NCBI GenBank assembly: GCA_044221555.1
Contig: JBGAOY010000012.1
Span: 1 to 64,000, forward strand
Direction of reading: 5' to 3'
Length of the DNA stretch: 64,000 nt
DNA from: JAEUJM01 sp044221555
GTDB lineage: Bacteria; Actinomycetota; Acidimicrobiia; Acidimicrobiales; DATDAH01
This document shows positions 41,759 to 50,167 of the stretch, piece after piece. The notes beneath the pieces were generated by a model. The model did not search any database. It saw only the letters and a program-made list of their open reading frames with translations, and was not told the origin of the DNA. Within the stretch, counting starts at the first letter, position 1. Every line of letters begins with the position of its first letter. The translations under genes and the position numbers were made by a program.

Positions 41759-42930
41759 CGGTTCGGGCTGTCGCGCCCCGCGGTGTCGCCGGCCGGGTCG
41801 CCGTGGTGCTGATCGCCCTGCTGGCCACCCTCGCCGCGTCCGGCTGCGGCGACGACCGCCACCCGGCCGGCGCCGACCAGGAGGGTGCCGGGCCCGACGG
41901 CGTGACCACCACGGCGCCGGCGTTCGTCCCCGACCACCCCGCCCCCGCCGACGCACCGGCTGCGGTCGCCCGCCTGGTCGCCGACGAGGGCCCCGACGAC
42001 GAGCCGGGCTGCGCCGTGAGCCTGGTGGTGCAGGGCGAGGTGGTGTTCGAGGGTGGGTACGGCACCGCCGACCTGTCGACGGGCGTGCCGATCGACGAGC
42101 GGACCACGTTCGACATCGCCTCCGTGTCGAAGCAGTTCACCGCCGCGGCGGTGTACCTGCTCGCCGAGGCCGGCGACCTGTCGCTCGACGACGACATCGG
42201 TGACCACGTGCCCGAGTTGCCCGACTACGGCGTGCCCGTGACCCTGGACGACCTGGTGCACCACACCAGCGGGCTCGTCGACTACACGGAGCTGCTCGGC
42301 GAGGACTTCTCCGACACGGACGTCACCACCACCGCGCAGGCCCTCGACGCGCTCGCCGCGGTCCCTGACCTGAACTTCGACCCGGGGAGCCGGTTCGAGT
42401 ACTCGAACAGCAACTACTTCCTGCTCGGCCTGGTGGTCGAGCAGGTGGACGGGCGCACGCTGGCCGACTTCCTGGCCGACGAGGTGTTCGCGCCGCTGGG
42501 GATGGACCAGACGATCGTGCGTGACGATGCCGATCTGGTGGTGGCCGACGGCGCCGAGGGCTACGTCGCCGACGACGAGGGCGGGTTCGAGCCCGACACC
42601 ACGAACTGGGAGCAGGCGGGCGACGGCGCGGTGTGGACCAGCGTGCGCGACCTGCAGCGGTGGGCGGCCAACCTGAGCACGTTCGAGGTGGGCGGCCCGG
42701 ACCTGCGACGCGACCTGCTCGCGCCCGGCCCGGTGCTGGACGACGGCCTGGGGTACGGGGGTGGCCTGACGCTGTTGCCCGGGGGTCGGGTCGAGCACTC
42801 GGGTGCGTGGGCCGGGTTCGTGTCGGAACTGCTCGTCGACCCCCGAGAGCGCACCTCGGTGGCGGTGCTGTGCAACCGGGACGACGGCGATGCCTACGGG
42901 CTCGCCGAGGAGGTGCTGGCCCTGGTGTAG
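41755..42930 (+). CDS. Beta-lactamase-fold serine hydrolase lipoprotein
   Basis: 391 residues. Lipoprotein signal with lipobox ASGC (Cys ~28). Class C beta-lactamase/penicillin-binding motifs: SVSKQF (Ser-x-x-Lys), YSNSNY (Tyr-x-Asn) and HSGAW (His-x-Gly). Family members are D-alanyl-D-alanine peptidases, esterases or beta-lactamases. ATG 41755 overlaps the P450 stop as ATGA. Located outside the cell, tethered to the membrane. The real substrate is unknown; esterase is as likely as peptidase. Confidence 0.93.
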   Translation: MTVRAVAPRGVAGRVAVVLIALLATLAASGCGDDRHPAGADQEGAGPDGVTTTAPAFVPDHPAPADAPAAVARLVADEGPDDEPGCAVSLVVQGEVVFEGGYGTADLSTGVPIDERTTFDIASVSKQFTAAAVYLLAEAGDLSLDDDIGDHVPELPDYGVPVTLDDLVHHTSGLVDYTELLGEDFSDTDVTTTAQALDALAAVPDLNFDPGSRFEYSNSNYFLLGLVVEQVDGRTLADFLADEVFAPLGMDQTIVRDDADLVVADGAEGYVADDEGGFEPDTTNWEQAGDGAVWTSVRDLQRWAANLSTFEVGGPDLRRDLLAPGPVLDDGLGYGGGLTLLPGGRVEHSGAWAGFVSELLVDPRERTSVAVLCNRDDGDAYGLAEEVLALV

Positions 42931-42997
42931 CCGAGCCGTTACGGACCGGCGCGACCTGGCCTAGTGTCGTCCCCACTGTCGTCGGAGGGAGGGCCGG

Positions 42998-43438
42998 ATG
43001 GCCGAGAGTCGCGCAGAAGGTCGGCCGGGCCCGTTCGGTGCCGGTCGCGCCATGGCCGAGGGTGTGGTCCACCAGATCGTGAACGGCGTGGTCCGCGAGC
43101 TCGACGTGAACGCCATCGTCGGACAGGTCGACATCGACGCCCTGCTCGAGCGCATCGACATCGATGCGTTGCTGGAGCGCATCGACATCGACGGCATCGT
43201 CCAGCGGGTCGACCTGCAGGCGCTCATGGCCGACATCGGCCTCGAGGACATCGTGCGGCAGTCCACCGGCGTGCTGGCCAGCGACTCGGTGAAGCTGGTG
43301 CGGGTGCGCACGATGAACGGCGACGTGCTCCTGAGCCGGTTCGTCGACCGCATCCTGCACCGCAGCACGTCTCGCTACCCGGCGCTGCCGGCCGCCGAGG
43401 GGGCGACCGCCGCCGTCACCGAGGCCGTCGCGACATGA
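42998..43438 (+). CDS. Hypothetical protein with six tandem 9-residue repeats
   Basis: 146 residues. Between residues ~33 and ~88 a 9-residue unit repeats six times: LDVNAIVGQ, VDIDALLER, IDIDALLER, IDIDGIVQR, VDLQALMAD, IGLEDIVRQ. The pattern is [V/I]D[I/L]xA[L/I][L/V]xR. After that, a C-terminal region with SRFVDRILHR. Such repeats occur in actinobacterial proteins beside RDD membrane proteins, as here. It probably forms an amphipathic helical or solenoid structure at the membrane face. Start GGAGGGAGGGCCGG ribosome site precedes the ATG. Confidence 0.8.
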   Translation: MAESRAEGRPGPFGAGRAMAEGVVHQIVNGVVRELDVNAIVGQVDIDALLERIDIDALLERIDIDGIVQRVDLQALMADIGLEDIVRQSTGVLASDSVKLVRVRTMNGDVLLSRFVDRILHRSTSRYPALPAAEGATAAVTEAVAT

Positions 43439-43502
43439 GTCCGAGGGACGAGGGCGTGGCCCGAGCGGCCCATGAGCGCAGCGAACAGGAGCGGGGAGCA
43501 TG
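43434..43502 (+). repeat. Intergenic element, copy D (69 bp), joins two genes
   Basis: Starts CATGAGTCCGAGGG at the stop codon of the repeat-protein gene and ends GCGAACAGGAGCGGGGAGC, directly followed by the ATG of the RDD gene. It encodes a 22-residue frame from ATG 43435 ending in TGA that overlaps the RDD start (ATGA). Its AGGAGCGGGGAG serves as the RDD gene's ribosome site. Confidence 0.88.
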
Positions 43503-43979
43503 AGCCCGCTCGCGGCGGTCGAGATCTCTCCACGGCACGGCCAACCCGCGGGCATCGTGTCGCGCGGCTCCGCCGCGCTGGTCGACTTCGGGGTGGTGTG
43601 GGTGATCAGCGGGGCCATCACCCTCAGCATCAACCTCGTGCAGTCCGTCCTCGGCAACGACACGGCCGACAACGGCTACGACCTCTCGGCCATCGGGGCG
43701 CTGCTCGCCGGCGCCGCGCTGCTGTTCCTGTACCTCGCCATCTGCTGGATCGTCGGCGGGCGGACGCTGGGCCAACTGCTGCTCGGACTCCGGGTCCGGC
43801 GGGTTGGCGGCCAACGCATCGGGTTCCTGCAGGCCATCGCCCGGGCGTGGATGGCGACGTACCTCCTGGTGCTGCTGTTCTGGTCGGTCGTGTCCCGTCG
43901 CGGCGCCGCGGTCTGGGACGTCGTGCTCCAGACCGAGGTGGTCTACGACTGGACCAAGGCCGAGCCCCACCCGAAGTAG
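43500..43979 (+). CDS. RDD family membrane protein
   Basis: 159 residues. The RDD motif lies in the first helix region (RGSAALVDFGVVWVISGA, with Arg and Asp), followed by two more helices and the family's VGGRTLGQLLLGLRVRR and FLQAIARAWM. RDD proteins are small membrane proteins of uncertain role, some linked to Na+/H+ antiport. Its ATG is set by the end of the intergenic element. Downstream is the metalloprotease gene, 23 bp away. Confidence 0.92.
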   Translation: MSPLAAVEISPRHGQPAGIVSRGSAALVDFGVVWVISGAITLSINLVQSVLGNDTADNGYDLSAIGALLAGAALLFLYLAICWIVGGRTLGQLLLGLRVRRVGGQRIGFLQAIARAWMATYLLVLLFWSVVSRRGAAVWDVVLQTEVVYDWTKAEPHPK

Positions 43980-44002
43980 CGCCGACGGGGTAGGAGCGGT
44001 CC

Positions 44003-44917
44003 GTGAAGTGGCAGCGGGGGACCCGCGGCGACAACGTCAGCGACCGGCGCGCCTCCACCCGGGGCCGAGGTGGCGTGGGTGGCCTACCGCTGCCCGCCGG
44101 CAAGGGCGGCCTGGCCATGCTGGTCGTCGTGGTGGTGCTCGCGCTGCTGGGAGGCGGCTCGCTGCTCGGCCAGGGAGGCGGTGGCGACCCGTCGGGTGCC
44201 GGGGTCGACCTCGACGACATCCTGGTCGACCTCGGCGAGGCCGCGTCCGCGCCGTCGGGTGCCGACGACCAGGTCCCCGGCGCGCCGGATCCCGAGGCCG
44301 AGCTGGTCGACTTCACCAAGTACGTGGTGAACGACGTGAACGCGACCTGGGCCGAGATCTTCGCCCAGGCCGGCGACGACTATCGCGACGCCCATCTGGT
44401 CCTGTTCCGCGACGGCGTGTCGACCGGGTGCGGCGCCGCGTCGTCCGCGGTCGGGCCGTTCTACTGCCCGCCGGACGAGACGGCCTACCTCGACCTGGGG
44501 TTCTTCCGCGAGCTCAACGGTCGCTTCGATGCCCCCGGCGACTTCGCCCAGGCCTACGTGATCGCCCACGAGCTCGGCCACCACGTCCAGAACGTGCTGG
44601 GCATCAGCGACGACGTGAGCCGACAGCAGGCCGCGGACCCCGACCGGGCCAACGAGCTGTCGGTGCGCCTCGAGCTCCAGGCCGACTGCTTCGCCGGCGT
44701 CTGGGGCCACTCGGTCTACAACCGTGGGGTCCTCGAGGACGGCGACCTCCAGGAGGGCCTCACCGCCGCCGCGGCCGTCGGCGACGACCGCATCCAGGAG
44801 TCCGCCGGCGTCGACGTGAACCCCGAGACGTGGACCCACGGCTCCGCCGAGCAGCGCCAGGAGTGGTTCAACAAGGGCTTCGACACCGGCGACGTCACCG
44901 CCTGCGACACGTTCTGA
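44003..44917 (+). CDS. Membrane-anchored neutral zinc metallopeptidase (YpfJ-like)
   Basis: 304 residues. One N-terminal helix (AMLVVVVVLALLGGGSLL) with the catalytic domain outside. The zinc site is HELGHH in YVIAHELGHHVQN, followed ~35 residues later by the third ligand region LELQADCFAGVWGH. The family start motif KWQRGTRGDNVSDRR (Trp-x-x-x-R-x-S-x-N-V-x-D-R-R) is present. Starts at GTG 44003. Role: uncharacterised extracytoplasmic protease. Confidence 0.93.
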   Translation: MKWQRGTRGDNVSDRRASTRGRGGVGGLPLPAGKGGLAMLVVVVVLALLGGGSLLGQGGGGDPSGAGVDLDDILVDLGEAASAPSGADDQVPGAPDPEAELVDFTKYVVNDVNATWAEIFAQAGDDYRDAHLVLFRDGVSTGCGAASSAVGPFYCPPDETAYLDLGFFRELNGRFDAPGDFAQAYVIAHELGHHVQNVLGISDDVSRQQAADPDRANELSVRLELQADCFAGVWGHSVYNRGVLEDGDLQEGLTAAAAVGDDRIQESAGVDVNPETWTHGSAEQRQEWFNKGFDTGDVTACDTF

Positions 44918-45108
44918 ACCGCTCCTCGGCTGACGCCTCATCGCATCGTCAAGGCTCCGCTCGTCCCTCGCTTCGCCGCACCTCTGGGCGCCGCTACCGC
45001 CCTCGCCGCACCCTGGCTGAACCGCTCAGGGGTGGGTCACGTGGCGGAGCGGAGCGGAGCCGCTGCGATCACGAACCGGATGCCGAAGGCACGGCGACGA
45101 AGGAGCCG

Positions 45109-46551
45109 TCAGCGTGATGCGTGGGCGTCGAGGACGTGTGCCACCGCCGCGGAGATGCCCTTGGCCATCGGCACGTCGAGGAACTCGTTGGGGCCGTGGG
45201 CGTTCGAGCCGGGGCCCAGCACGCCGAGCACCAGGAACTGGGCGTCGGGGAAGCGCTGGCCGAGCATGGCCATGAACGGGATGGTGCCGCCCTCGCCCAT
45301 GGCCGCCGCGGGCTGGCCGAAGGCCGCTTGGGAAGCGGCCTCGATGGCGGGCGCCAGCCAGTCGGCGGTGGGCGGGGCGTTCCACCCGGTGGCGGCCCAG
45401 TCGCCCTGCACCTCGACGGTGGCGCCGTAGGGCGGGTCGGCGGTGACGGCCTCGGTGGCCGCGGCCAGGGCGCCGGCGGCGTCGCAGGTCGGGGGCAGGC
45501 GCACCGACACGTTCACCGCGGTGACGGGGCGCAGCACGTTGCCGGCGTCCTCGATGGAGGGCAGGCCGTCGGCGCCGATGATCTCCACCGCCGGCCGCCA
45601 GGTGGCGTTGAGGAGGAGCTCGGCGGGCGTGCCGTCGACGGGGCGGGCGCCGCCGGTGAAGGGGAACCGCTGCCAGATGCCGTCGCCGAGGACGGCGGCG
45701 GCGGCGTCGGCCTGCGCCACCCGCTCGTCGGGGATGGGGGTGTGGAACGCGGGCAGGCGCACCTCGCCGGTGTCGACGTCCTCGAGCCGGTCGAGCAGCT
45801 GGCGCACCACCCGGAAGGTGGAGGGGACGATGCCGCTGGCGCCCGAGTGCACGCCCTCGGTGAGCAGGCGCACCGACAGGGTGAAGCCGGCGAGGCCGCG
45901 GAGCGACGTGGTGGTCCAGAGCCGGTCGTAGGTGCCGCAGCCCGAGTCGAGGCAGACCACCAGGCTGACCGCACCGAGGCGGTCGCCGAGCGCCTCGACG
46001 TGGGCCTCGAGGTCGGGGCTGCCGCTCTCCTCGGACGCCTCGATGACCACCAGGCAGCGGCGGTGGGCGCCACCGTGGCGCTGCACGGCCTCGATCGCGG
46101 TGAGGGCGGCGAAGATCGAGTAGCCGTCGTCGGCGCCACCCCGGCCGTAGAGGCGGTCGCCGTCGAGCACCGGCGACCAGGGACCCAGCCCGTCACGCCA
46201 GCCCACCATGGGCGGCTGCTTGTCGAGGTGGCCGTAGAGCAGCACGGTGTCGGGTGCCCCGCCGTCTCCGCCGCCGGTGTCGGCGCCCTCGCCCTGGGCG
46301 GGCACCTCCATCACGATGAGCGGCGTGCGCCCCGGCAGAGTGGCCACCTCGACGGTGAGGCCCTCGATCTCCTGCGCCCGGGCCCAGTCGTCGAGGAGCG
46401 TGACGGCGGTCTGCATGTGCCCGTGGGCCTCCCACTCGGGGTCGAACGCCGGCGACACGTTGGGGATGGCGATGTAGTCGTGCAGCAGCGGGACGACGGT
46501 GGCGTCCCAGCGGTCGGCGACGAAGGCGGTGAGCTCGGCGGGCAGCGGCAT
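45109..46551 (-). CDS. M20 family dipeptidase/peptidase
   Basis: 480 residues. Metal site motifs: YGHLDKQPPM (His, catalytic Asp), GRGGADDGYS (bridging Asp), EASEESGSPDLEAHV (catalytic Glu and metal Glu), and a later GEGGTIPF and HGPNEF (His ligand). A lid domain is inserted in the middle. It hydrolyses short peptides or related amides with two Zn ions in the cytoplasm. Length matches the M20 dipeptidase group. The divergent gap of 91 bp to the next gene holds both promoters. The 191-bp gap on its other side (44918-45108) shows only GC-rich sequence with repeated GGAGC. Confidence 0.93.
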   Translation of the reverse strand: MPLPAELTAFVADRWDATVVPLLHDYIAIPNVSPAFDPEWEAHGHMQTAVTLLDDWARAQEIEGLTVEVATLPGRTPLIVMEVPAQGEGADTGGGDGGAPDTVLLYGHLDKQPPMVGWRDGLGPWSPVLDGDRLYGRGGADDGYSIFAALTAIEAVQRHGGAHRRCLVVIEASEESGSPDLEAHVEALGDRLGAVSLVVCLDSGCGTYDRLWTTTSLRGLAGFTLSVRLLTEGVHSGASGIVPSTFRVVRQLLDRLEDVDTGEVRLPAFHTPIPDERVAQADAAAAVLGDGIWQRFPFTGGARPVDGTPAELLLNATWRPAVEIIGADGLPSIEDAGNVLRPVTAVNVSVRLPPTCDAAGALAAATEAVTADPPYGATVEVQGDWAATGWNAPPTADWLAPAIEAASQAAFGQPAAAMGEGGTIPFMAMLGQRFPDAQFLVLGVLGPGSNAHGPNEFLDVPMAKGISAAVAHVLDAHASR

Positions 46552-46642
46552 CGCACCAGCCTGCCTCAGTGGGCCGAGGGGGGTTCAATGCCGCCCGCTC
46601 GTCGGCCGATAGGTACCCGACGTCGGGACCGGGAGGCCACCC

Positions 46643-46966
46643 ATGCCCATGGAGGGCAGCTCCGAGGAGTACGAGAAGCTCACCCTTGCGGCCTTGAAGA
46701 AGGCCGCCTCGCCCGACTCGGACGCCACGTACCACAACAACCGGGCGGCGATCTTCGCCAGCCTGGCCATGGCGGCGGCCTCCGCCGAGATGGCCGACGC
46801 GCTGACGCGGATGTCGGGCCTGCCGACGGGCCGCCCGTCGGCGCCCACGCCCACAGCGAGGCCCGGGTCGTCGTCGGCACCGCCGTCGCCGGCGCCGGCC
46901 CGTTCGCCCGAACGCCCTCGCCGGCCAGAGCCGGGCACCGCCATCGTGCCCCGCGCGCCCGACTGA
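46643..46966 (+). CDS. Small hypothetical protein
   Basis: 107 residues. The N-terminal ~60 residues are helical (EEYEKLTLAALKKAASPDSDA, then HNNRAAIFASLAMAAASAEMADAL) and the rest is Pro/Arg-rich. No family recognised. A GGGAGG ribosome site eight bases before ATG 46643 supports it. It lies 26 bp upstream of the SGNH hydrolase and may be expressed with it. Confidence 0.7.
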   Translation: MPMEGSSEEYEKLTLAALKKAASPDSDATYHNNRAAIFASLAMAAASAEMADALTRMSGLPTGRPSAPTPTARPGSSSAPPSPAPARSPERPRRPEPGTAIVPRAPD

Positions 46967-46992
46967 GGGGCGGCGGGCGGTAGGAATAGCGG

Positions 46993-47703
46993 GTGAGCTC
47001 GCGCACCCGCACCGTGCTGGGCCTGTTCGCCGTGTTGGTGGTGGGTGCGCTGGTGGCGAAGTTGGTGTTCGCGGAACCCGATCGGGTGCTCCTGGCCGGC
47101 GACTCGATCCTGCGCCAGACCGGGCCCGCCCTGGACGACACCTTCGGCAGCGACGTCGAGATCGACAACCGAGCGGTGAACAACTCGGGCCTGCTCACGC
47201 CGGGCTACGTCGACTGGGTGCGGCGGCTCGAGCGGCAGGTGGCCGACGACGACCCCGAGGTGATCGTCTTCCTCTTCATCGGCAACTACACCGACACCGA
47301 CTTCTGGGTGGACGAGGACGGCAACGAGGTGGCGATCAACACGCCCGAGTTCTTCGACGCCTGGGGGCGGCAGGCCGACCGGCTGATGCAGGTGCTCGAC
47401 GATGCCGGCTCCGAGGCGAAGGTGTACTGGGTGCTCCCGCCGCCGGAGTACTCGGCGCAGAACCAGGAGATCACCGCCGGCCTGCGCCAGGTGTACACCG
47501 ACCTGGCCGAGCGGTGGCCTCAGATCACCCTCATCGACGCCAACGACGCGCTCGCGGGCCCGAACGGGGAGTACCTCGCGTCCACCACCAATCGCCAGGG
47601 CGAGGTGGTGCCGCTCCGGGTGCCCGACACCGTCCACCTCACCGATGCCGGCGCCCGCCGCCTCGCCCACGTCATCCACGACGCCATCGACCAGGACCTC
47701 TGA
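46993..47703 (+). CDS. SGNH/GDSL hydrolase with N-terminal membrane anchor
   Basis: 236 residues. N-terminal helix VLGLFAVLVVGALVAKLVF, then block I VLLAGDSILRQTG (catalytic Ser), block III LFIGNY, and block V DTVHLT with the catalytic His/Asp. Acts outside the cytoplasm on esters, possibly acetylated glycans. GTG start. A strong palindrome (47722-47779) follows its stop. Confidence 0.9.
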   Translation: MSSRTRTVLGLFAVLVVGALVAKLVFAEPDRVLLAGDSILRQTGPALDDTFGSDVEIDNRAVNNSGLLTPGYVDWVRRLERQVADDDPEVIVFLFIGNYTDTDFWVDEDGNEVAINTPEFFDAWGRQADRLMQVLDDAGSEAKVYWVLPPPEYSAQNQEITAGLRQVYTDLAERWPQITLIDANDALAGPNGEYLASTTNRQGEVVPLRVPDTVHLTDAGARRLAHVIHDAIDQDL

Positions 47704-47721
47704 AGCGCCGAGCGCGTCGGC

Positions 47722-47779
47722 CGCCGAACTGGCGCCCGATCCGGTGGCCAGGACCGCAGCATCAGGCGCCAGTTCGGCG
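47722..47779. terminator. 15-bp inverted repeat downstream of SGNH hydrolase
   Basis: Arms CGCCGAACTGGCGCC and GGCGCCAGTTCGGCG are perfectly complementary, with a 28-base loop. It begins 19 bp after the SGNH gene stop and sits before the DJ-1-like gene on the same strand, a typical terminator place. It shares GG(C/T)GCCAG with the larger palindrome at 52170-52217. Confidence 0.75.
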
Positions 47780-47823
47780 ACGTAGGGCTATCGCCGGCGG
47801 TGGCGACCGGTCACACTGGGCCC

Positions 47824-48540
47824 ATGGACGTGGCCATCCTCGTGTACGACGGTGTGACGGCGGCGGAGGCGCTCGGCCCGTACGAGTTCTTCCGGCGGGT
47901 GCCGGACGTCGAGGTGCACTTCGTGGCCGACCGTCCGGGGCCGTGCAACACCCAGGGCAAGCCCGGCGTGCTGGTGGCCGATCGGGCCCTCGCCGACTGG
48001 CCCCGTCCCGACACCCTGGTCGTTCCCGGCGGGCTCGGCGCGCGTCGGCTGGTGCACGACGACCGCCTGGTGTCCTGGATCGCCGAGGCCCACCGCACCA
48101 CGCAGTGGACCACCGCGGTGTCGACGGGGTCGATGCTGCTGGGCGCGGCCGGCGTGCTCGACGGCTGCGAGGCGACGGGCCACTGGCTGGTCCTCGACGA
48201 GTTGCCGGCGGTCGGTGCCGTGCCCCAACGCGAGCGGCTGGTGCGTCACGGTCGGGTGGTCACCGCTTCGGGCGCCACGAGCAGCTACGACCTGGCCCAC
48301 CTCGTGGTCGAGCGCACGTTCGGCACCGAGGTGGCCGCCACGGTACGGGCCCAACTGCGGGCCGACCCGGAGGATGCACGCGGGACCCCGGGGCTACGAC
48401 GCTTCCGGCCCTGGGCCGGCCGCCCGCCGAGCGCGGGACCGTACGTCACGGCCGACCGTCCCGCCGCCGGCGCCGGCCGCCGCTGGTCGCGCCGTCGCGC
48501 CGCGCCGGGCGGTCGCACCCTGGCCACCGCCCTCGGCTGA
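47824..48540 (+). CDS. DJ-1/PfpI-family protein with Ser in place of the nucleophile Cys
   Basis: 238 residues. The GATase-1-like fold is seen in VAILVYDGVTAAEALGPYEFF and LVVPGGLGARRL. In isonitrile hydratase-like relatives the elbow reads VCTGALLLG; here it is AVSTGSMLLGAAGVLDG, so the Cys is Ser. This usually abolishes the known catalytic mechanism, so it may be non-enzymatic or use Ser. The C-terminal ~60 residues are Arg/Pro-rich and disordered. ATG 47824 chosen. It faces the glutamine synthetase-like gene; the 177-bp gap between them shows nothing I recognise. Confidence 0.85.
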   Translation: MDVAILVYDGVTAAEALGPYEFFRRVPDVEVHFVADRPGPCNTQGKPGVLVADRALADWPRPDTLVVPGGLGARRLVHDDRLVSWIAEAHRTTQWTTAVSTGSMLLGAAGVLDGCEATGHWLVLDELPAVGAVPQRERLVRHGRVVTASGATSSYDLAHLVVERTFGTEVAATVRAQLRADPEDARGTPGLRRFRPWAGRPPSAGPYVTADRPAAGAGRRWSRRRAAPGGRTLATALG

Positions 48541-48717
48541 CCGTCCGTCGATCCGTGGGCCGGCGTGAGGGCGCGCTGCACATCCGGCGCGACGGCTTCC
48601 GCCTCGCGGCCGGTGGGCGATCCGCAGCGGTGCCGGGCCTGCCGGCAGTGACCTCACCGACCGGCGGAGGTGGCGCTCGTCGACCGCCGACGCCCGACTC
48701 GCCGCCGTCCGTGCCGG

Positions 48718-50082
48718 TCAGATGCGCTCGAAGCCCCGCTGCAGCTCCCAGTCGGTGACCACCCGGTTCGACGTGGCCCACTCCTGCTTGGCCGTGTTGA
48801 GCAGGTGGTGGTGGACGTCGTCGCCGAAGGCCTCCCGGGCCACCTCGCTGTGCTCGAACAGCTCGATGGCCTCGACCAGCGTGGAGGGCACCCGCTCGAC
48901 GTCGTCGGCCTCGTAGGCGTTGGACTCGTACGGACCACCGGGGTCGGCGCCGGTCTCGATGCCGTGCAGGCCGGCGGCGATGGTGGCGGCGAAGGCCAGG
49001 TAGGGGTTGCAGTCGGCGCCCGGCACCCGCGACTCCACCCGGAAGCCCTTGCCGTGCCCCACGGTGCGCAGCCCGCAGGTGCGGTTGTCCCGGCCCCAGA
49101 CCAGTGCCGTCGGGGCCCACGAGTCGGGCATGTAGCGCTTGTACGAGTTGACGTAGGGCGCGTAGCACCACGCCAGCTCCCGACCCGTGGTGATCAGCCC
49201 GCCGACGTAGCTGCGGTAGACGTCGCTCATGTGGTCGGGGGCGTCGGCGTTCCACGTGAGCGACTCGGTGCCCTCCGCGTTCCACAGGCTCGAGTGCACG
49301 TGGCACGACGACCCCACGTCGTCCATCGAGTACTTGGCCATGAAGGTGAGCGAGCGGCCGTTGAGGGCGGCGATCTCCTTGGCCCCGTTCTTGTACACCG
49401 TGTGGATGTCGGCCATGGGCAGGGCGTCGTCGTAGGTGATGTTGATCTCGTGCTGGCCGTAGCCGGCCTCGCCCTTCGAGAACTCCACCGGGATCTCGGC
49501 ACCGAGCATCCCGTTGCGGATCTGGCGGATCAGGTACTCGTCCTTCGTGGTCTGCAGGATGTGGTAGTCCTCGATGAACTTCGAGTGCGGCACCAGGTCG
49601 CGGTAGCCCTTCTCGTGGGCCTCCTCGTAGGTGTCGCGGAACAAGAAGAACTCGAGCTCGGCGCCCATCTTCACCGAGTAGCCCTTGGCCGCGGCCCGCT
49701 CGACCTGGCGCTTCAGGATCTGCCGCGGCGACACCTCGACGGGCTCGCCGGTGTCCTCGTCCTGCAGGTCGCAGATCACCAGCGCGGTCTTCTCCAGCCA
49801 GGGGATCAACCGCAGGGTGGACAGGTCGGCGATGCACGCGGCGTCGCCGTAGCCCTGGTCCCAATTCGCGTAGCGGTACCCGGGCAGCGGCGTCATGTCG
49901 ACGTCGACCGCCAGCAGGTAGTTGCACACGTGCACCGCCCCCTCCCCGTCGAGCACCTGGTCGAGGAAGTACTGACCGGTGACCCGCTTGCCCATGAACC
50001 GGCCCTGGAGGTCGGGGAACACGGTGAGCACCGTGTCGACCTCGCCCCCCGCGATCATGGCTTCGAGCTCGTTGAGTTCCAT
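48718..50082 (-). CDS. Glutamine synthetase family protein (gamma-glutamyl-amine ligase-like)
   Basis: 454 residues. GS catalytic barrel: KMGAELEFFLF (metal Glu), HEINITYDD, SSCHVHSSLWN, NSYKRY and RVPGADCNPYLA. The N-terminal beta-grasp domain is present. Sequence differs from nitrogen-assimilating GlnA, and the protein resembles the divergent type that ligates glutamate to amines, such as GlnA3/GlnA4 (polyamine or ethanolamine). A strong ribosome site (GGGGAGGA) precedes ATG 50082. An SDR gene follows on the same strand. Substrate is unknown. Confidence 0.9.
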   Translation of the reverse strand: MELNELEAMIAGGEVDTVLTVFPDLQGRFMGKRVTGQYFLDQVLDGEGAVHVCNYLLAVDVDMTPLPGYRYANWDQGYGDAACIADLSTLRLIPWLEKTALVICDLQDEDTGEPVEVSPRQILKRQVERAAAKGYSVKMGAELEFFLFRDTYEEAHEKGYRDLVPHSKFIEDYHILQTTKDEYLIRQIRNGMLGAEIPVEFSKGEAGYGQHEINITYDDALPMADIHTVYKNGAKEIAALNGRSLTFMAKYSMDDVGSSCHVHSSLWNAEGTESLTWNADAPDHMSDVYRSYVGGLITTGRELAWCYAPYVNSYKRYMPDSWAPTALVWGRDNRTCGLRTVGHGKGFRVESRVPGADCNPYLAFAATIAAGLHGIETGADPGGPYESNAYEADDVERVPSTLVEAIELFEHSEVAREAFGDDVHHHLLNTAKQEWATSNRVVTDWELQRGFERI

Positions 50083-50167
50083 CTGGTGATCCTCCCCTGG
50101 ACCCTGTTCTCGGTGGCGGTACTCGCGGTGCGGCGGTGCTCGTGGTGGCGCAGCTCGAGGTGTGGCG

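Noticed and set aside
44918..45108. Possible fifth copy of the intergenic element, or a small RNA
   Set aside because: GGAGC repeats and a loosely similar reverse-strand stretch are present, but neither element end matches well and no promoter or fold is clear.
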